Assembly (NCBI GenBank): GCA_024734555.1
Contig: JANPWX010000097.1
Location: forward strand, 5,077,004-5,141,003
Length of the DNA stretch: 64,000 nucleotides
Direction of reading: 5' to 3'
Source of the DNA: Trochalopteron elliotii
Lineage: Eukaryota > Chordata > Aves > Passeriformes > Leiothrichidae
Below, piece after piece: positions 13,127-26,600 of this stretch (positions are counted from its first letter, which is position 1; each line of letters starts with the position of its first letter). Under the pieces are notes generated by a model. The model had not been told where the DNA came from. It made no database searches and saw only the letters and a program-made list of their open reading frames with translations. The translations under genes and the position numbers were made by a program.

Positions 13127-16100
13127 ATTACCTTTTCATTACTGCTTTCAGGGATGCCTCACAGGAAGGCCTGTTTTCCTCTGCCTTGGATGTTTGGAAC
13201 TTTTATACCCTTGTCCAGATTTTACCCTGTGGCAAAACTCTGCCCTGAACAAGTTCCCAAGCATGTTGTGCATTTAATGAGACTGACGGCAGTCAGCTCT
13301 AGGCTTAAAGACAGAAATCCTTATCTGAACTCCTATGAACTGGGTGGGGGGAATGCATTTTGGTACAGGTTGTAGATGGATCTTCCAACAAGTTCCAGCT
13401 TGGTTTCTATATAAGGCTTAGTCCTAGCATAAAAAGATAAAGACAACCTTCAACTACAGCTTTGGGAATTTCACCTCTGTTGTTACCTCAAATGCTGGTA
13501 TTCCTAGGCCTTTATTATACTAGCTGCAGAGAGTACAAAGCAAACCTGTCCTATGCAACCAGTTTCTCATATCAGTACCAGCCTGGCATGAGTAGGATGT
13601 CTTCTTTTGAATTTCTTGGATCAGTTAATGTAGTTTGTTTCACACTCGGAGGACCTGGATGCTGAAACTTAGCATGGGAGAAATTTAATTTCAAGCTTGA
13701 ACACAAAATGTGGTATCTGGTTCAAATTTCCAGTTTACTTTAACTTGTGCTCAGCACCCCTGACTAGACTACTGAAAGGACTCTTTGTCTCAGTACTCCC
13801 CTTGCTTCTACTTAGGATGAATGTGAGACAGAATTCTAAACACAAATGTGTCACAAATGTTGGGGTAAGTTGGACCTGACCCAAAATTTTCAGAGCCTTT
13901 TTCTCTAAGAATAAAAAACTTCCCTTCAACCTACATTTTGGAGAAGTTTGCACCCAGTTTAACTTGATTGACCTATTATCCTGCCCTGGTAGGGTTTAAT
14001 TTCTCAATTGAGTTCTGCACAGTCTTTTTTCCTGTCAGTACGTCGTATGGGTTTTGTGTCCAAGCCAAAGACCACAAACACCTTACGAGGATGTCTTCAT
14101 GGACTTCAGGGACAGCTTACATTAAGCTATGGCATGTGTTTTCACGTGCCTTCCATCAGGGCTTTTGGCAAAGTTGCGAAGAAATTTGGTTCTCTCTTAC
14201 TAAAACGAAGAAATCCTGGATTCGATTTGAGTCACTCTTTGCTTCCTTCTTCCTCTGCTGAGATGTTTGATAACTTCTGGATGTCCTCCCAAGCAGCGGT
14301 AACATTTTATTCAGAAATCTTTGGTAACCTGCTGATTGATATACAGCCCCTGGCTAAGAAAAAGCCACACTTTTTTGCAAATATTTTTTGTAATAGGAAA
14401 GAAAAAGATATTTTACAGAATGTTAAGGAAATATTGCCCAAAATGAGCTGTTGCACACTAAGGTGGAGAGGATATACGCAATCGTAAATACACAGCAGAG
14501 CTGAACTATTTGTGGAGAAAGGAAATTGCCTGCTTACCTTTGGGTATGGAAATGTGAATGAACCTAAGGTTTTTAAATGAAATAAGTTGTATTATTTCAG
14601 TCTTCACTCTGTGGTGTGGTATCACCAACATTATGTCTTGATCTCTTTTCGAAATGCCTTATCTTTCCCTTTGCCTCTGCCCACAGCATATTGTTGAATT
14701 ATTGTTGCTGTTAGCTTCTCATTCTGATGTGTTTTCTGCTTCTCCCAAACTTAAGGTGAGCAGAATTGCAATCGAGCAGGTAAATGTACAGAACCTCTGC
14801 CTGGTATGCAGTGACAGATACTGGTGGCTACCAAGTGACTGTTGGGTGTATATTTTCAACACCAGTGCAGGCTGCACAGGTTTATTTTCACAGTCCAGTC
14901 TGTAATCCCTTTGTTCCTTGAGGTGCTGGGTGCAATTCTGATTATTTTCCATCCGAAGGTGTGCCTGTGTTTGCTTGTTATATTCTTGTGTGTGCATGGT
15001 GCACATGCATGGGTATGCACAGCCTACAGAGCACCAGGACTCACCTTGAAGCAGGGATCATCACTCTTCTCCTGTCTTTGGAAAAGGATGGCACCATGAT
15101 GAGTTGACAGAGAAGTTATGGTCTGATGTGGGTTTTTCAATCTCAAAACCGTTACACAGACTACTTGAACTCATTTATATGTATTGTCCTCCCCTTCTGC
15201 CATGGCTTCTATTTTCTCTTCTTTGTGACAATCCAAACAAACAGTTTCATTCTCTCTCCTCCCACTTTAGATTTCACAGTAACAGCTCTCTGGGCCTAAC
15301 TGCTGGCTTTGCTTCCTTCCTATCCTTGTCTCCTTCCTCTCCTCCCAGCTCAGTTTCTGACTTAATTAATACACTTACTGCCAGATGTTTCCACTGTGCA
15401 AAAGGAACTCCTACACACCTGCACAGGAGGCCTGGCTCCTTGCAGCAGGGAAACCTGTTTGTCCAGGCAAGGTATTAACTATACCTAAATACATATGCAG
15501 CCATAGGATTTCAAACATGAGTATCTGCAAACCGCCATTCTGGAAGTTAGGTTTTTTTTCTTGTTCTGCTTTTTCTGACAATCTACTGTCAAAAAGACAG
15601 CAAAAAAGCACCTTCAACCACACTTACTGTACCATGCAGGAGTCGCCATCAGTCTGAGAGTGGGGGAATTCCATCCATGGGGACCCTCTAAAAAGTGTGT
15701 GGTGACTGGAAAACACTGCATTCCAGGAGATGAGGCTGTCCAACACCTGATCTGAGAATTGTGTAGTCATCTCCCTAATTTAAGGCAGATTTTAACACCT
15801 CTCTCTTCAGCATTAAGATGCTGCTTTCTCCTTAATGCCCACCTTCAGGCTGTTGAAAAAACTTCCAAGACTGTTTATGTACATTTTTATTCTGAGTTTG
15901 TTGCCTAGCTGGGGATGTTAGGTCAGGACAGAGCCTGAGGTTGTTTATTTAAATTACATCCTAATCTGCTGAATTTTCTGTGTGCCCTGCAGTTCCCCAG
16001 AGCCGCCTCATGGCTCCTGCAGGTTTTATTTACTGACGCTTAGCCCATTTCTCTTTGGATGGATTTCTCTGTTCCTGTATCCCACAAACCACTTACTGTT

Positions 16101-16860
16101 TATATAAAACTGTCTGGCACTTGGGCATGGCTGCAGTCCCCAGGGCAGGGAATGAGCCAGCCAGCAGAAGTTGTCTCCACTGACTGCTCATAGGAGCCAG
16201 AGGAGCACTTCAAGGCTCACTGAGCTCCTTGCACGTCACGTTTGCAGGCTCTGCAGGAGCCAGGCTGTCTCAGAGAGCCTGGAGAGTGGATCAAGCAGGT
16301 GACTACTCAAGGTGAAGAGAGAATTATACCTCCTAAAGTGAGCATAAACTGACGTTGCCCCTAGTGTTAAGAACATAAAGTTAATTTTCAATTAAAAAAC
16401 AACAGCAATAATGTGGACAGCAGTGCCTCTGGGAGTGAGGCTGCTCTGCTGCATGCTGTCAGACAAACAGCAGAGTGAAGAGCACTTGGAAGCTGGCCTA
16501 GGTTGTACCTTCTTGCTAAACTGACATGAGGTGGCAGTATTTCAAAATTCAACTGCAGCACCAGCACTGCTCAAGCTCTCCACTTGTATCCTCCTACCTG
16601 GTAGAGATCATCAATAACAATCTTCTCTAAAGGGTCATCTGCCTTCTGGTTTTCCTTAGAGTTTATTTAATAAGTGTCTTTGTGGGAATAGTCTCTAAAA
16701 ATATCTGATTTTGGAGTCTTCCTTTAACGTAAATATATTCGTTATAATTTCAGGTGTAAGTTTATAGCGGTCTAGTAATGTAAGCTATTTTAATATCAGA
16801 ATGCCTATGCTGTTTTTCTCATGTCAAATTTAGAGGAACTCAAGCTAAGACAAATAAAGC
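13127..16860. other. Unique non-coding sequence with one 146-codon ATG frame
   Basis: No recognised gene. A + frame at 14008-14487 is open for 159 codons from a TTG; its first ATG at 14047 gives 146 codons. Its predicted protein has no domain, signal or family pattern that I recognise. In about 128 kb of double-stranded AT-leaning sequence one such frame is expected by chance. The rest holds nothing recognisable. Confidence 0.45.
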
Positions 16861-16869
16861 CACTCCTAC

Positions 16870-17220
16870 AGCGCTATGATTGCTCAGTTGGAAGGCTCCA
16901 GTACAATAAAGCATTGATATAATCGGCAGCTTGTCTTATGACGACGATTTTCTCGTATCTGCACACTAGCACATTGTCAGAGAGATGCTGTAACACATTT
17001 GTCTCGAGCATCACCCGCGGCGCCCTGTGCGATAGCAGTGTATGGGGCATCGCAGTGGGAGATGCATCAGACAGCTCCGGTTCAAAGGGCCAATAGCTCT
17101 CGGTGGCCCCTGGGGGGCAGGCTCGCTTGGAGGGCGATTTTCAGGATGACTCGTAGGGTAATTTATGGGGCAGTCCTTGTAATTGCAAGGCAGCATCTCT
17201 GTCGGTCTCTCCCTTTGTGA
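16870..17220. promoter_or_regulatory. CpG-dense high-complexity block, candidate regulatory element
   Basis: I count 17 CpG dinucleotides in about 350 bp (for example ACGACG near 16941, CCCGCGGCGCC near 17015-17023, TCGC at 17123), in a window otherwise strongly CpG-poor. The block is free of recognisable repeats, and open frames on both strands (17011-17196 minus, 16999-17220 plus) are short. Retained CpGs in vertebrate DNA point to an unmethylated element such as a promoter, orphan CpG island or deeply conserved enhancer. Which of these applies is inference, as is any constraint. No TATA box, exon or RNA gene was recognised next to it. Confidence 0.4.
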
Positions 17221-20200
17221 CTGTGCAGGAGGGACAGCAGAGGTTGGCAGACCACATCAGCAGAGGCTGGCAGCAGAGCCCTGCAGCAGGAGACAGGCTG
17301 TGTCACAGGGACACTGAGTGTGCAATCTGTGCACCCAACCACAGGAAGGTGTGAGGCTGGAGTTCACAGCACAGACTTCAACTGCTGGAACTCAAGCCTG
17401 TGCTCAGGGTTCAGAATTTGTCACCACGTGTTACAGGGTCATGCTGGAGTCCTACATATGGCATAGCTTGCAATGAGCAGGAGCCTTAGGTGCTGAAGGA
17501 CTGGCCCTCACCTTGTGTTCTTTCATTTTAAAGACCCCAGCATCTGGGAAATTTTCTCGAGTAACTTATTTTAAAGTCGAAATCTTCTGGTGAGAAGGAC
17601 GTATATGCTGACTATGCAGAAGTTCTTTGTTGGGTAACCTTAAGTCAAGGACGGGCAAAAAGTCAGGATACTATAAGATCTCTTCTAAAATGGTCTAGGA
17701 TTGCAAATTTGAATCAAGTCTTGCTGGCTGAGGAGGCTGTTAGACTTGTAAATCAGTTTATGTTTACAACTGCTGGTGACAGATCCCACGCTATTAAAGA
17801 TGATGTAATTTCATAGTGAAGTGTCTGTTTTTCCCATAGTAAAGATGGATCTGTCACCACAGATCAGACTTTTGGCTCATCACATCTTGTTTTCCACCCC
17901 CAGGGATGGACAGTGGATAGTGCAGTAAAAAACAGCAGTTCACTTGCTCCTTTAAAATTCATGTAGCCTGTGAAACAAGGATATTTGTCTCACCACCCTC
18001 ACATGCTCAATTAATGCCCTAACACATTAAGCTTCACTGCACTTCTAGTGTCTTGCATCAAGTCAGATCTTGCTGACAGTACAAAACATACTGAATTTGT
18101 ATTAATTTCCATGGAGCTGTACCACCAAAGATTTAAGTGCATGGTTCCCTACTGTTCTCCAGTGCATATGCAGGGTTCCCCAGGAAACAGCAGCTAGGAG
18201 ATTTTTATTAGAAGCCTTTGTAAGAATCACTTCTTGCAAGGTCGTGAGAGTTTTCTCATAAGCATGTTGAAGAACGGGTAAAAAACAAGAATAGCCACAC
18301 ATGATTTAGTCAATGGTTAATGAAACATATTTCATTGATGCAAAGAATGCATGCTACTAATGGCCTCTCACACACCCTGAAGATTCATATGGAAAAGACA
18401 TTTTTTTTTGTTTCTTGTCCTTCTGACTTCAGAGACATTACAGTTACATCCACACCCAACCACTGCACTGAGAATTTGGGCCCTGGCGGTTCTGCCACTG
18501 TTTAAGTATTTGAATCTAACTCATGTTTAAATATACATTTAGGCTCACTGTTGCTCTTCTCTGTATTGAAAACTAATGTTGCAGCTGGTTCTAACCCTGA
18601 TTAGTTACTATCCCAGTCACGAAGGGACTTGCACCTTGTGCTGTGCATAAAAGACTCACAGAACACCTTAGATAACTTTGAAACAAAGCCCTTAGCCCCA
18701 GCAAAAGAGCAGAGAAAACCCAGGCCGCAACAAACTGTAAAGCAGTATGCAAATAAGAGAATAAGCAAATTGAAAAAAGGGAAATGGAAGTGGCACTTCA
18801 AGGCAAAATCCTTTCAATAAGACAGCTGATATCAACACTTCATGTCTTGTGGATGTAGCCAGCTGATAAAATTATGCACTGCTGAGAAATATCATTACTC
18901 TGGAAAAGAAATGAAGATTAATGTTCAAAATGAGGAAAAGGCTGGAAGTCTCTGGTGACTGGAAAATGAAGAACAGCATCATTTAGGCTTTGCTCGTTGT
19001 TGTTGTTAACTCTCCAGGGAGACCCGGGCTGTGTGCTTTGTAAGCTTTATTGGAACTGCATTGGCATTAATCACATGCCTGAAGGCAGCATGGCATGTTC
19101 TTTGGCAAATGATGCTGTGTGATATGATGAGAAAGAAGAATTTTTTAAAACTCTTCCTCCTTTAATAATATTCACCACACATAGACTCAATTCTGATCTC
19201 ACACTGGTTTTATATAGTGATTTCGCTGATTTATGCTGTCACGTAACAGAAAGCAAGGGCAAGATGTTAGGGTGGATACATATACAACCAGTCATCACTC
19301 ATTTGAAAACGTTCTGTGCATTGCATTTTAATAATGCTAGGGATTTTTGCAAATTGCAAAACTGAGAAAAAATAGAGAAGAAATCAAAATGAAATAAAAA
19401 TCTTTTTCCTGAAGAAGAAAAACTTGCTTGTGCCACAGGAGAACAAGACTTTATTCATTGTTTCCTGTGTTCATGCTCTATGGTATCAGTTTACAGCATT
19501 ATGAAAGGGGATTTAGATCCAAGAGGTTTGTTAGAAAAATGGAGGCATAATTAAATGCTGTGTGTCCTAGATCATTCCCAAGAAGAAATTTGGAGGCAGC
19601 TCTTGTGCTGTCCTAGAAAGGAGAGTTTGGCCAGGCAAGCATAGGCTGCATTGGGCCCTTGCCCTCAGTGCCAGAGAGCAGTCCTTGAGCTCTGTTTACT
19701 AATCTGGATATGGACCTTATGGCCATGATTTAGGAACACAGCACTATCTAAACAGGACTCACAGAGTTTTCTCTCCTGCCCCACTGTTGATGTCTACAAA
19801 ATAAGCTGGGAAGCCCATCAATAACACAGGACAAGACACTGTATTTTGGTTCTGTAGGGGCAGGATGCTGTGATACAAGCCCAGAATGGAGACAGCCTAA
19901 TTGACTTGAAAATTTTGATTATTCAAGGCTCATTAACATTAACTGAGTAATACACTGCTATGTTTTGTTTTTTTGGATTTTTTTCTGGATGACAGTCATT
20001 GGTATCAGCCAGCAGTTCAACAGGTAGTGTCTAAAGGCTAAATAGTGTTACAATTCCTGCTCCCAAACTTTTGAGTCCAACAGCTGGAGTGGGACTCCAC
20101 AGCTTTTTGCCACTGCTGTCTGTCCACCAGCAGCAGATGATGTTTTGGCAAACCTCACTCTGCTGAGGAGACTAAGACGTCTGGGACCTGCATTTTGTGC

Positions 20201-23200
20201 AGACTCCAGAATTTTTTATGTATTCCTGTATTGTCCTTAAGATAATTTCTCACTCCTTGAGTGCAGACATAGTTCTAACACACAACTCAAAATTCTGCTG
20301 GTGCTGCAAAGTGACAGAACACAATTCTCTGCTCTTAGATGTCCACTCTTAACTGCCTTAATCCATCAGGAATAATAATTTTCCAAGCAGTGGGATATGA
20401 TGCCACCAGAGATGAATAATCAAATGTTCTTAGGAAGCTGTCATGAACCCTGCCCAAAGGACTAGAAGACAGAGCTGGGCCCATTCTCATGGTCCCTGTG
20501 GAAAACACAGCCTCCCTTGACATGAAAGACCTAGGCAGAGAACAAGTTTTTTGATGAGGCTGTGCAGACCAGTGTGTCAAAATGCCCATTTTTTAGTATA
20601 TCCAAATTTCCAGAGCACCAGGAGCCATGATTAAGGGTACCAGAGACTATTGCTGTACTAAGCACACTCCCAGCATACAAAACCATATTTTCAGAATATG
20701 TAGTAGTGCTTTTGTGCTTTTTCCAGCATGTCTATTCTACACAAAATTAATAGTGCATTAAAGTAAGATAACAAATTTGTGAAGTCTGGACTCCCTTTGA
20801 TCCTACGGTACAACCAAAGAAAACTCTGCTGCTGCACTCGCAGGGATGTTTCTATCATGTTTTAGGGAACCCTAAAAAGTTAAAAGTCTCTTGGTGGTGA
20901 CATCCTTCATGTCCCTCCGTCAGATGTTTTGGTTACCGGGAGTTCAATAGTGCTGGATATTTTTAAAGATGCCAATCAGAGCTCTAGATGTTCTATGCCT
21001 GAGAGGAATGAATATGGGCCCCTTGGCATTTTGTCCTCGTTTGTTGCTCTGCCAGGCTTGTCATCCCTCTTTCAGCTTTCCTTCTCTTGGAAAGGACCAT
21101 CCCTGGGCATGGCTTCTAGTGCATCCAGCTGGGAGACAGCAGCAGGAGCAGTACAGCAAGGGGGAGACCCAGGCTGGTGCAGGTCAGCACCAGGGAAACC
21201 TTAGCAGACTGGAGGAGAGCTGCAGGAGACAAAACCTCAAATTGCACGTAGATGTTCAATGGGAAAATGGGCTGAAGCAAAACAAAGGTTTGGAGTAATC
21301 TTTTCAACAAATTCAGTTAGTTTTTGCCATTCTGAACCAGAGTGATTGTAATGTGCATATTAGATCTCCATCAGTTGCTTCATACAGACAAAAGGGCGTG
21401 TGTATACAGCTTCAGTCTTGTCAGATGAAGATGATTGTTGGATTTGACTTGATTTGATTTGTGCACTTGTTTGGTTTTGTTTGGTTGGGGTTTTTCAGCT
21501 TATGGGTTATATTTTAAAGATTTCCCCCATTAAACATGAGAACTGCAAACTTCCTCCTTGCAAGAAAGGAGAACCCTGACACTGATACATTCATAGGACT
21601 TCAAGTGAATGGGTTTTAAGGGAAGGAAAAAAAAAAGAATATTATATGATTCAGAACTAAATTATGAGCACTGAAAACTTAGGAATGAATATTTTTCTCT
21701 AGCTCAGTGAACAATAAACCCCTGCTTGTCTCATACAAGTATTATCAATAAGTACCTGGGAGTCATAAGGAATGCAGCCTGCTCCTGCAAGGCAGGATGT
21801 CTGCTAGGCACTTCTCAGGAGCACTTACCTTGCAAGCTCTTTCCAAGGAAGCTATTAACATTGATTTCAATGTGCACAGTGGCATTACTTTTGCTCTAAT
21901 AGAACTTTTTTGTTTGACACTTTGCTCACACAGATTTTCTACTTACATGCATTTGTCCTAACAGCAAGCTGCAGACACAACAGGGGGGAGCAGCCTTCCC
22001 CTTTTTCAGCACTCTCTGTGTACATACTGAATGAAACACAGCATTCTTAATAAATAAATCATGCAGTGCAAGATATGTGGGGAGCAGGAACAAAGGAAGA
22101 AAAAGGCCTGACTGAGTTTGGCTGGCAAACTTCAGAGCATGCTTGGCCCAGTGTCTTTCATCGTTGAAGATTCATACAGCTACTTCTCAACCCTTCATAC
22201 ATATACAGGCTTGTATTTGTGGAGGTTGCAAAGAAAATCCTTTCAAGTGTAAACAGCTTGTAAACTCCTTGCTGTCTAAGAAAATCTCTCAGAGGTGCAA
22301 GTTGCCTCTGTGCTTACTGCCAGAATACTAGCTCTGAATATTAGCACATACGTATGGCCAGAGGTATGGCTATCTCTAACAAGTGCATGCTGGCCATACC
22401 TCTCAACTCTGGCCCCACCTGTCACAAAGTGTCACATCTACTGGACCTGAAACATCCTCAGGCCTCGTCTGAGGGGAAAAAAACACATGAAAAACAGTGT
22501 AGGTACTTTCCTGGCTGTGCATTTTATTTTTCAGAAGTGCACAATGCAGAGAGCCTTCCCTTCTGGGTACAGCAAACTGAGGCTGGTCAGAAGGTTTTTG
22601 CTCCCACGCAGATGGCAGCCAAATGCAGAATGTGCTGCAGGCCAGGGGACAGGGAGCAGTTGTGCCATGGCACACTGCCCTGTCAGTGCCACTGTCACTG
22701 CCCCAGAGCCCTTTGAGCGAGCTCCAGGTGGAGGAGCAAGTTCTCAGCAAGCCCAGGTGTTCTGGCAGCTCAGTGGGTGTGAGTGGCACTTGCTGGTAAA
22801 GTGGTGCCTGGGCAACATTTCAGAACAGGTCTTTCACAGAGACATTTTTGATATTTCCATGCTGTAACTTTCACCATGTGCAGCAGTCAAGCCTGAGAGT
22901 ATGATTTTGGGAAAAGGATCAATATGGTCTAAAAAGAAAGAAAACCAAACCTTTAGGACAGCTGATTGTTGTTTTGCTGATGTGCAATTTCATCAACTAG
23001 TGACAGCAAAATGCTGTTCCACATTAAATGTGGATGGCTTGGAGAAGGTTATGTTCTTATTGTCCCACAGAAACCAATAATAAAATTCCTGATCCTTTTT
23101 CTCTGAAGAGACTCTTTTGGGCTAGACCCAAAATTGCATTCTGCCTTTTTGCATGTCTCAAATTCTCCTGCTTCTGGTTGTTGAAAATGAAGGTGAGACT

Positions 23201-23419
23201 GACATTTCTAGTGTTTTCTTGTGGGCTCTGCACTGATATCCAAATATTTCTGTGTCCAGACTTCCCATGCTGTTGTTTCACAATTGTCCAACCTGCCCCT
23301 GATAGGTTAAACAATGTTCTTCCTGTCACTCCTCCAAGAAATTCAAGGAATTTCTGATGAAAGAGGGAGCAGCAATGTCCATTACTGTTATAAGAGTGAG
23401 ATTTTTACATTTGCTGAAA
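17221..23419. other. Unique non-coding sequence, no gene seen
   Basis: No coding region, RNA gene or dispersed repeat recognised. An imperfectly spaced 11-bp inverted repeat lies at 22360-22403. Frames up to about 128 codons at 22.4-22.9 kb run on both strands in a locally GC-richer patch and show no protein family. Confidence 0.5.
22360..22403. repeat. 11-bp perfect inverted repeat with 22-bp spacer
   Basis: AGAGGTATGGC at 22360-22370 pairs perfectly with GCCATACCTCT at 22393-22403. It could fold as a hairpin with a large loop. No small-RNA family was recognised. Confidence 0.8.
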
Positions 23420-23446
23420 GGGTTAGGGTTAGGGTTAGGGGTTAGG
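23420..23446 (+). repeat. Short interstitial telomeric repeat (TTAGGG)n
   Basis: GGG followed by three TTAGGG units, one with an added G, then TTAGG: about 27 bp of vertebrate telomere sequence far from any visible chromosome end. The G-rich strand is +. It ends directly against a CR1 reverse-transcriptase fragment. Short internal arrays of this kind are usually read as telomerase- or repair-made insertions at double-strand breaks. Confidence 0.9.
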
Positions 23447-23613
23447 ACCAGGCCTAGCTCCAATACTGAGCCCTGGGTACACTACTGGTGACCAGCCACC
23501 AGCTGGGTTTAAATTCACCACCACTCTGGGCCCAGTCATTCAGCCAATTTTCTACCCAGCAACATGTGCACCTTTTCAAGCCAGGAGCATCCTATTTTTC
23601 TGGGAGGATGCTG
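23447..23613 (-). mobile_element. CR1 LINE reverse-transcriptase fragment, antisense
   Basis: Read on the minus strand this segment encodes, with damage, part of the CR1 ORF2 reverse transcriptase. It contains a WVENWLNDWAQ-like stretch, a PSWWLVTS stretch, and then a worn form of the SGVPQGSVLG motif. The invariant region is decayed (SVPRAQYW in one frame), so it is a dead copy. It is truncated on both sides, and the 3' side on its own strand runs straight into CCTAACC telomeric repeats. The upstream boundary near 23613 was placed by eye. Confidence 0.8.
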
Positions 23614-26600
23614 GCCTGGATTCAACAGCTGGCCTGGATATGCAATGACTTGGATGTAACCACCAGCTCAGTAAATCCTGCAGTTACTGTGGCTGTAGCC
23701 TGGAAATGTTGCCTGCATGGATTGAGTGCATCCTTCACGTCTCCCAAAGGTGCCTGCACCCAGTCAGCTCATGGCCTGAATATGGGGCTGGCTGTGCCTC
23801 TGCCTTGGCCCAGGACTTCTCTGCTCTGCAGGGCGCAGACTGTTGTGTAAAACCATTTTCATAATCTTCAGAGCATCTTTACTCTCCATGTTTAGCTCAG
23901 CTAGGAGATGCCTCCTTTCCCTGTAGTGCTTTTGGTGCAGTAACCTTGCTGAATCCAACAGACACATGATCCAGCCTCTCAGCTCAGCACAGGATGTCCT
24001 TGTCAAGCTCAAGCAACATAATGCCACAATACCTCAAAGTGTATCTTTGAGTGTTTCATTGCACAGGGAGTTCAGACCTTGCTGCCAGCCAGCACAACAA
24101 TAAAATCAAGGCCAAAGAAAGAGAAAAGAGACTGAAAGAGGACTAAATGTTATTGAATAAATTTAATTTCACAAAGAAAACCAGAATTATTTCAGTAAAC
24201 TAGATGAAAGAACACACACCTATAAATAAAAAAAAATAAAATTGTAGGAGAGCAGTTCTTTCCAGAGGGGTGAAATTTTCCTTTTTGCCCTCTGGTGATC
24301 AATGTTAAAGCCACAGCATATTTCACTGGGAATAGCAAAGCATGCCTGAAGACTTCCCAAGAGACAACAATAATCTTTAACAATTTGCACTGGAGCAGCA
24401 GAGAAGGTCACTTGCTCTCTCTGCATGCTGAGGATAATGTGAGGGTAGGTCAGGTACAGGTCACAGACTTTTGTTTCAACAGACACAGGAGTCCTTGTAC
24501 CTTGCAAAACTTGTGGTGAAAAACAGCCCAAATGTTGTAGCTGTTATGCCAGTTCATAGGTTCCTGTGAGTAAGTGCAAGTATCGTCTTGCTTTTTTTCA
24601 GCTCTACAGTCTTCACCCCAAAGCCTGATTTTGTGGGTGCTGGGAATTTTTTCCATTTGAGCTATACTCCAAACTCACCAACACCAATAGGATTTTGGGG
24701 TTAAATTCAGTTTTGGATGTACGAGCTTTCTATTACACACTGCTTCTGGTTCTCCCCTTCCACTTAAAATGCCAGAGAAATCAATAACCAAAGCTAAGTT
24801 AACAAAAGACTGAAGTTTACCATTCTTATTGGATTTCCAACCCTTCTGAGAAGATTCGATGCAATTGTACTGTTATGTCTACTTCATATTAACACATCTC
24901 ACAGCTGCATATCATGCTATCTGAGTATGGGACCATATGGGACTCCCACCTCCTCAGGCTTAACAAATTTATTCACAGAAAAAGATAAATGATGTGCAGA
25001 ATTGCCCTTTTCTGAAATAAAACGCCATAGAAAGAGGATTATGCGTTCCTCTAAAGCTTGTCTTTTGAATGATACTTAATATTCTATTTTGCTAAGTGAG
25101 CAAGGTAAATTTCACCAGTTTGGCTTCTGATGGCAAATCTGATCTTGCAACCTTTTACGCCTTTAAAAGTGACAGCTTCCCTGTTAAATTAACTCAACTT
25201 TCTACTGTGATTGAATATTTTTTCATGTAATTCAGTCACATGGCTTTTTTAAACATAGGAGCATGACATGGACTTCCTCTATTTTGAATCTTGTAAGATA
25301 AATTTTGCTGCCACTATAGCCTAATAATTTTTGGTCTCATATTCTTATCCAATATAGAGGATGGATATGTATTTTTCTTTCCCCACGTTTTAAATGCACA
25401 CCTTTTATTGTGAAGTGGGGTTTTTTGTGAAAATTAGATGTCATTCTTTAAGCAAGAATGGATACAGAGGGTGGGGGGACATTCATATGAGTGCTCTTGT
25501 TCACTTTGGCTCCACAGTGAGGCTAAGGCCTGACAGAGTGAGGGTTTCTGCCCATGGGGCTCTGACTCCCTGCCTGGGCCTGATCTAGCTGGGCCATTGT
25601 AGTCAGCCTGTTGCTCCTCCCTTATAGCTCCTGAGCACACAATCTGACTATGGGACAGCCCCAGACCTTCATACATTGAGGGTTTTTTGGGAATTATCTC
25701 CACTTATCTCTTAAAAAACACAAAGGAACTGAAATTAGAACCAAATCCTTTAAGACATACAGAACCCTCAATCTTTAACTTAAGCTCATTCTCAAACCAT
25801 CATTTGATTACAGCGATCTAAAATGTTATGGATCACATTCTCAAAGACATGGAAATTTAGATTTTTAATAGCCCAGATCAAACAATTTTCTGGTTGACTT
25901 CTCCCAGCTGAAGATAGTTTTGCTTCTAGTGAAATAATTAAAGGCTTTTTATTTTGTTGATTTTGATGCCAAAAGCTTCAAAAGTTATCAAAGGGCTGTG
26001 CTGGACAGTTGAAGGGCAGTTCTGCAAGGATATACAAGATCCCCTGTAAAATCTTTGGCTCTCAGTGTGAAGGAATAAGGTATACTTGTAAGTGCTGCAG
26101 CTGGTACTTGGCATTTTGCAGCTCTTTTTACAAGGAGTTGGTCAGCATTGAACAGGATTGCCTAGGAGACACAGAGCAGCAGAATTACTGGGCTGGCTCC
26201 ATGTTCCTGGATGGGGGACAGAACAGGAACTCAACAAGCTCAACAAAGAGTTCCTGTCAAGTTTGTTTTCCAGTTTAATGGTGAATAAAGGTCTTCCACT
26301 GCAAATCTTATGAACTTATGAACATGGGAACAGAAGCAGGGGAAAATATAATACTTTTTGTGCTTCAGGGGCTAGCTGAAAACCAAGAAATTTCACGACT
26401 CCTAAAGTCAATGTGCATGTGTCTAGTACACTTTTTGTTTCTCTGCCAATAGACGTGAAGGGACATTTCAGGTCCCCAACTCTCTTTGGGTCCAGTTAGG
26501 CAGCTGTTATTTACTTGCTGCCACTGACGTCACTTTCATTTTGATGCTCGTTTAAATAAATTCCTTTAAAAAGGGGCAGTGATTAGTTATCCAAAGCTAA

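Noticed and set aside
14008..14487. 159-codon open frame on the + strand with protein-like composition
   Set aside because: It opens with TTG (first ATG at 14047), shows no family I recognise, and one frame of this length is expected by chance in the window.
18629..18820. Lysine-rich 63-codon frame
   Set aside because: Starts at TTG; the composition follows from A-rich DNA.
22403..22867. Overlapping frames of 120-128 codons on both strands
   Set aside because: They are mutual shadows in a GC-richer patch with few stop codons; no domain is visible.
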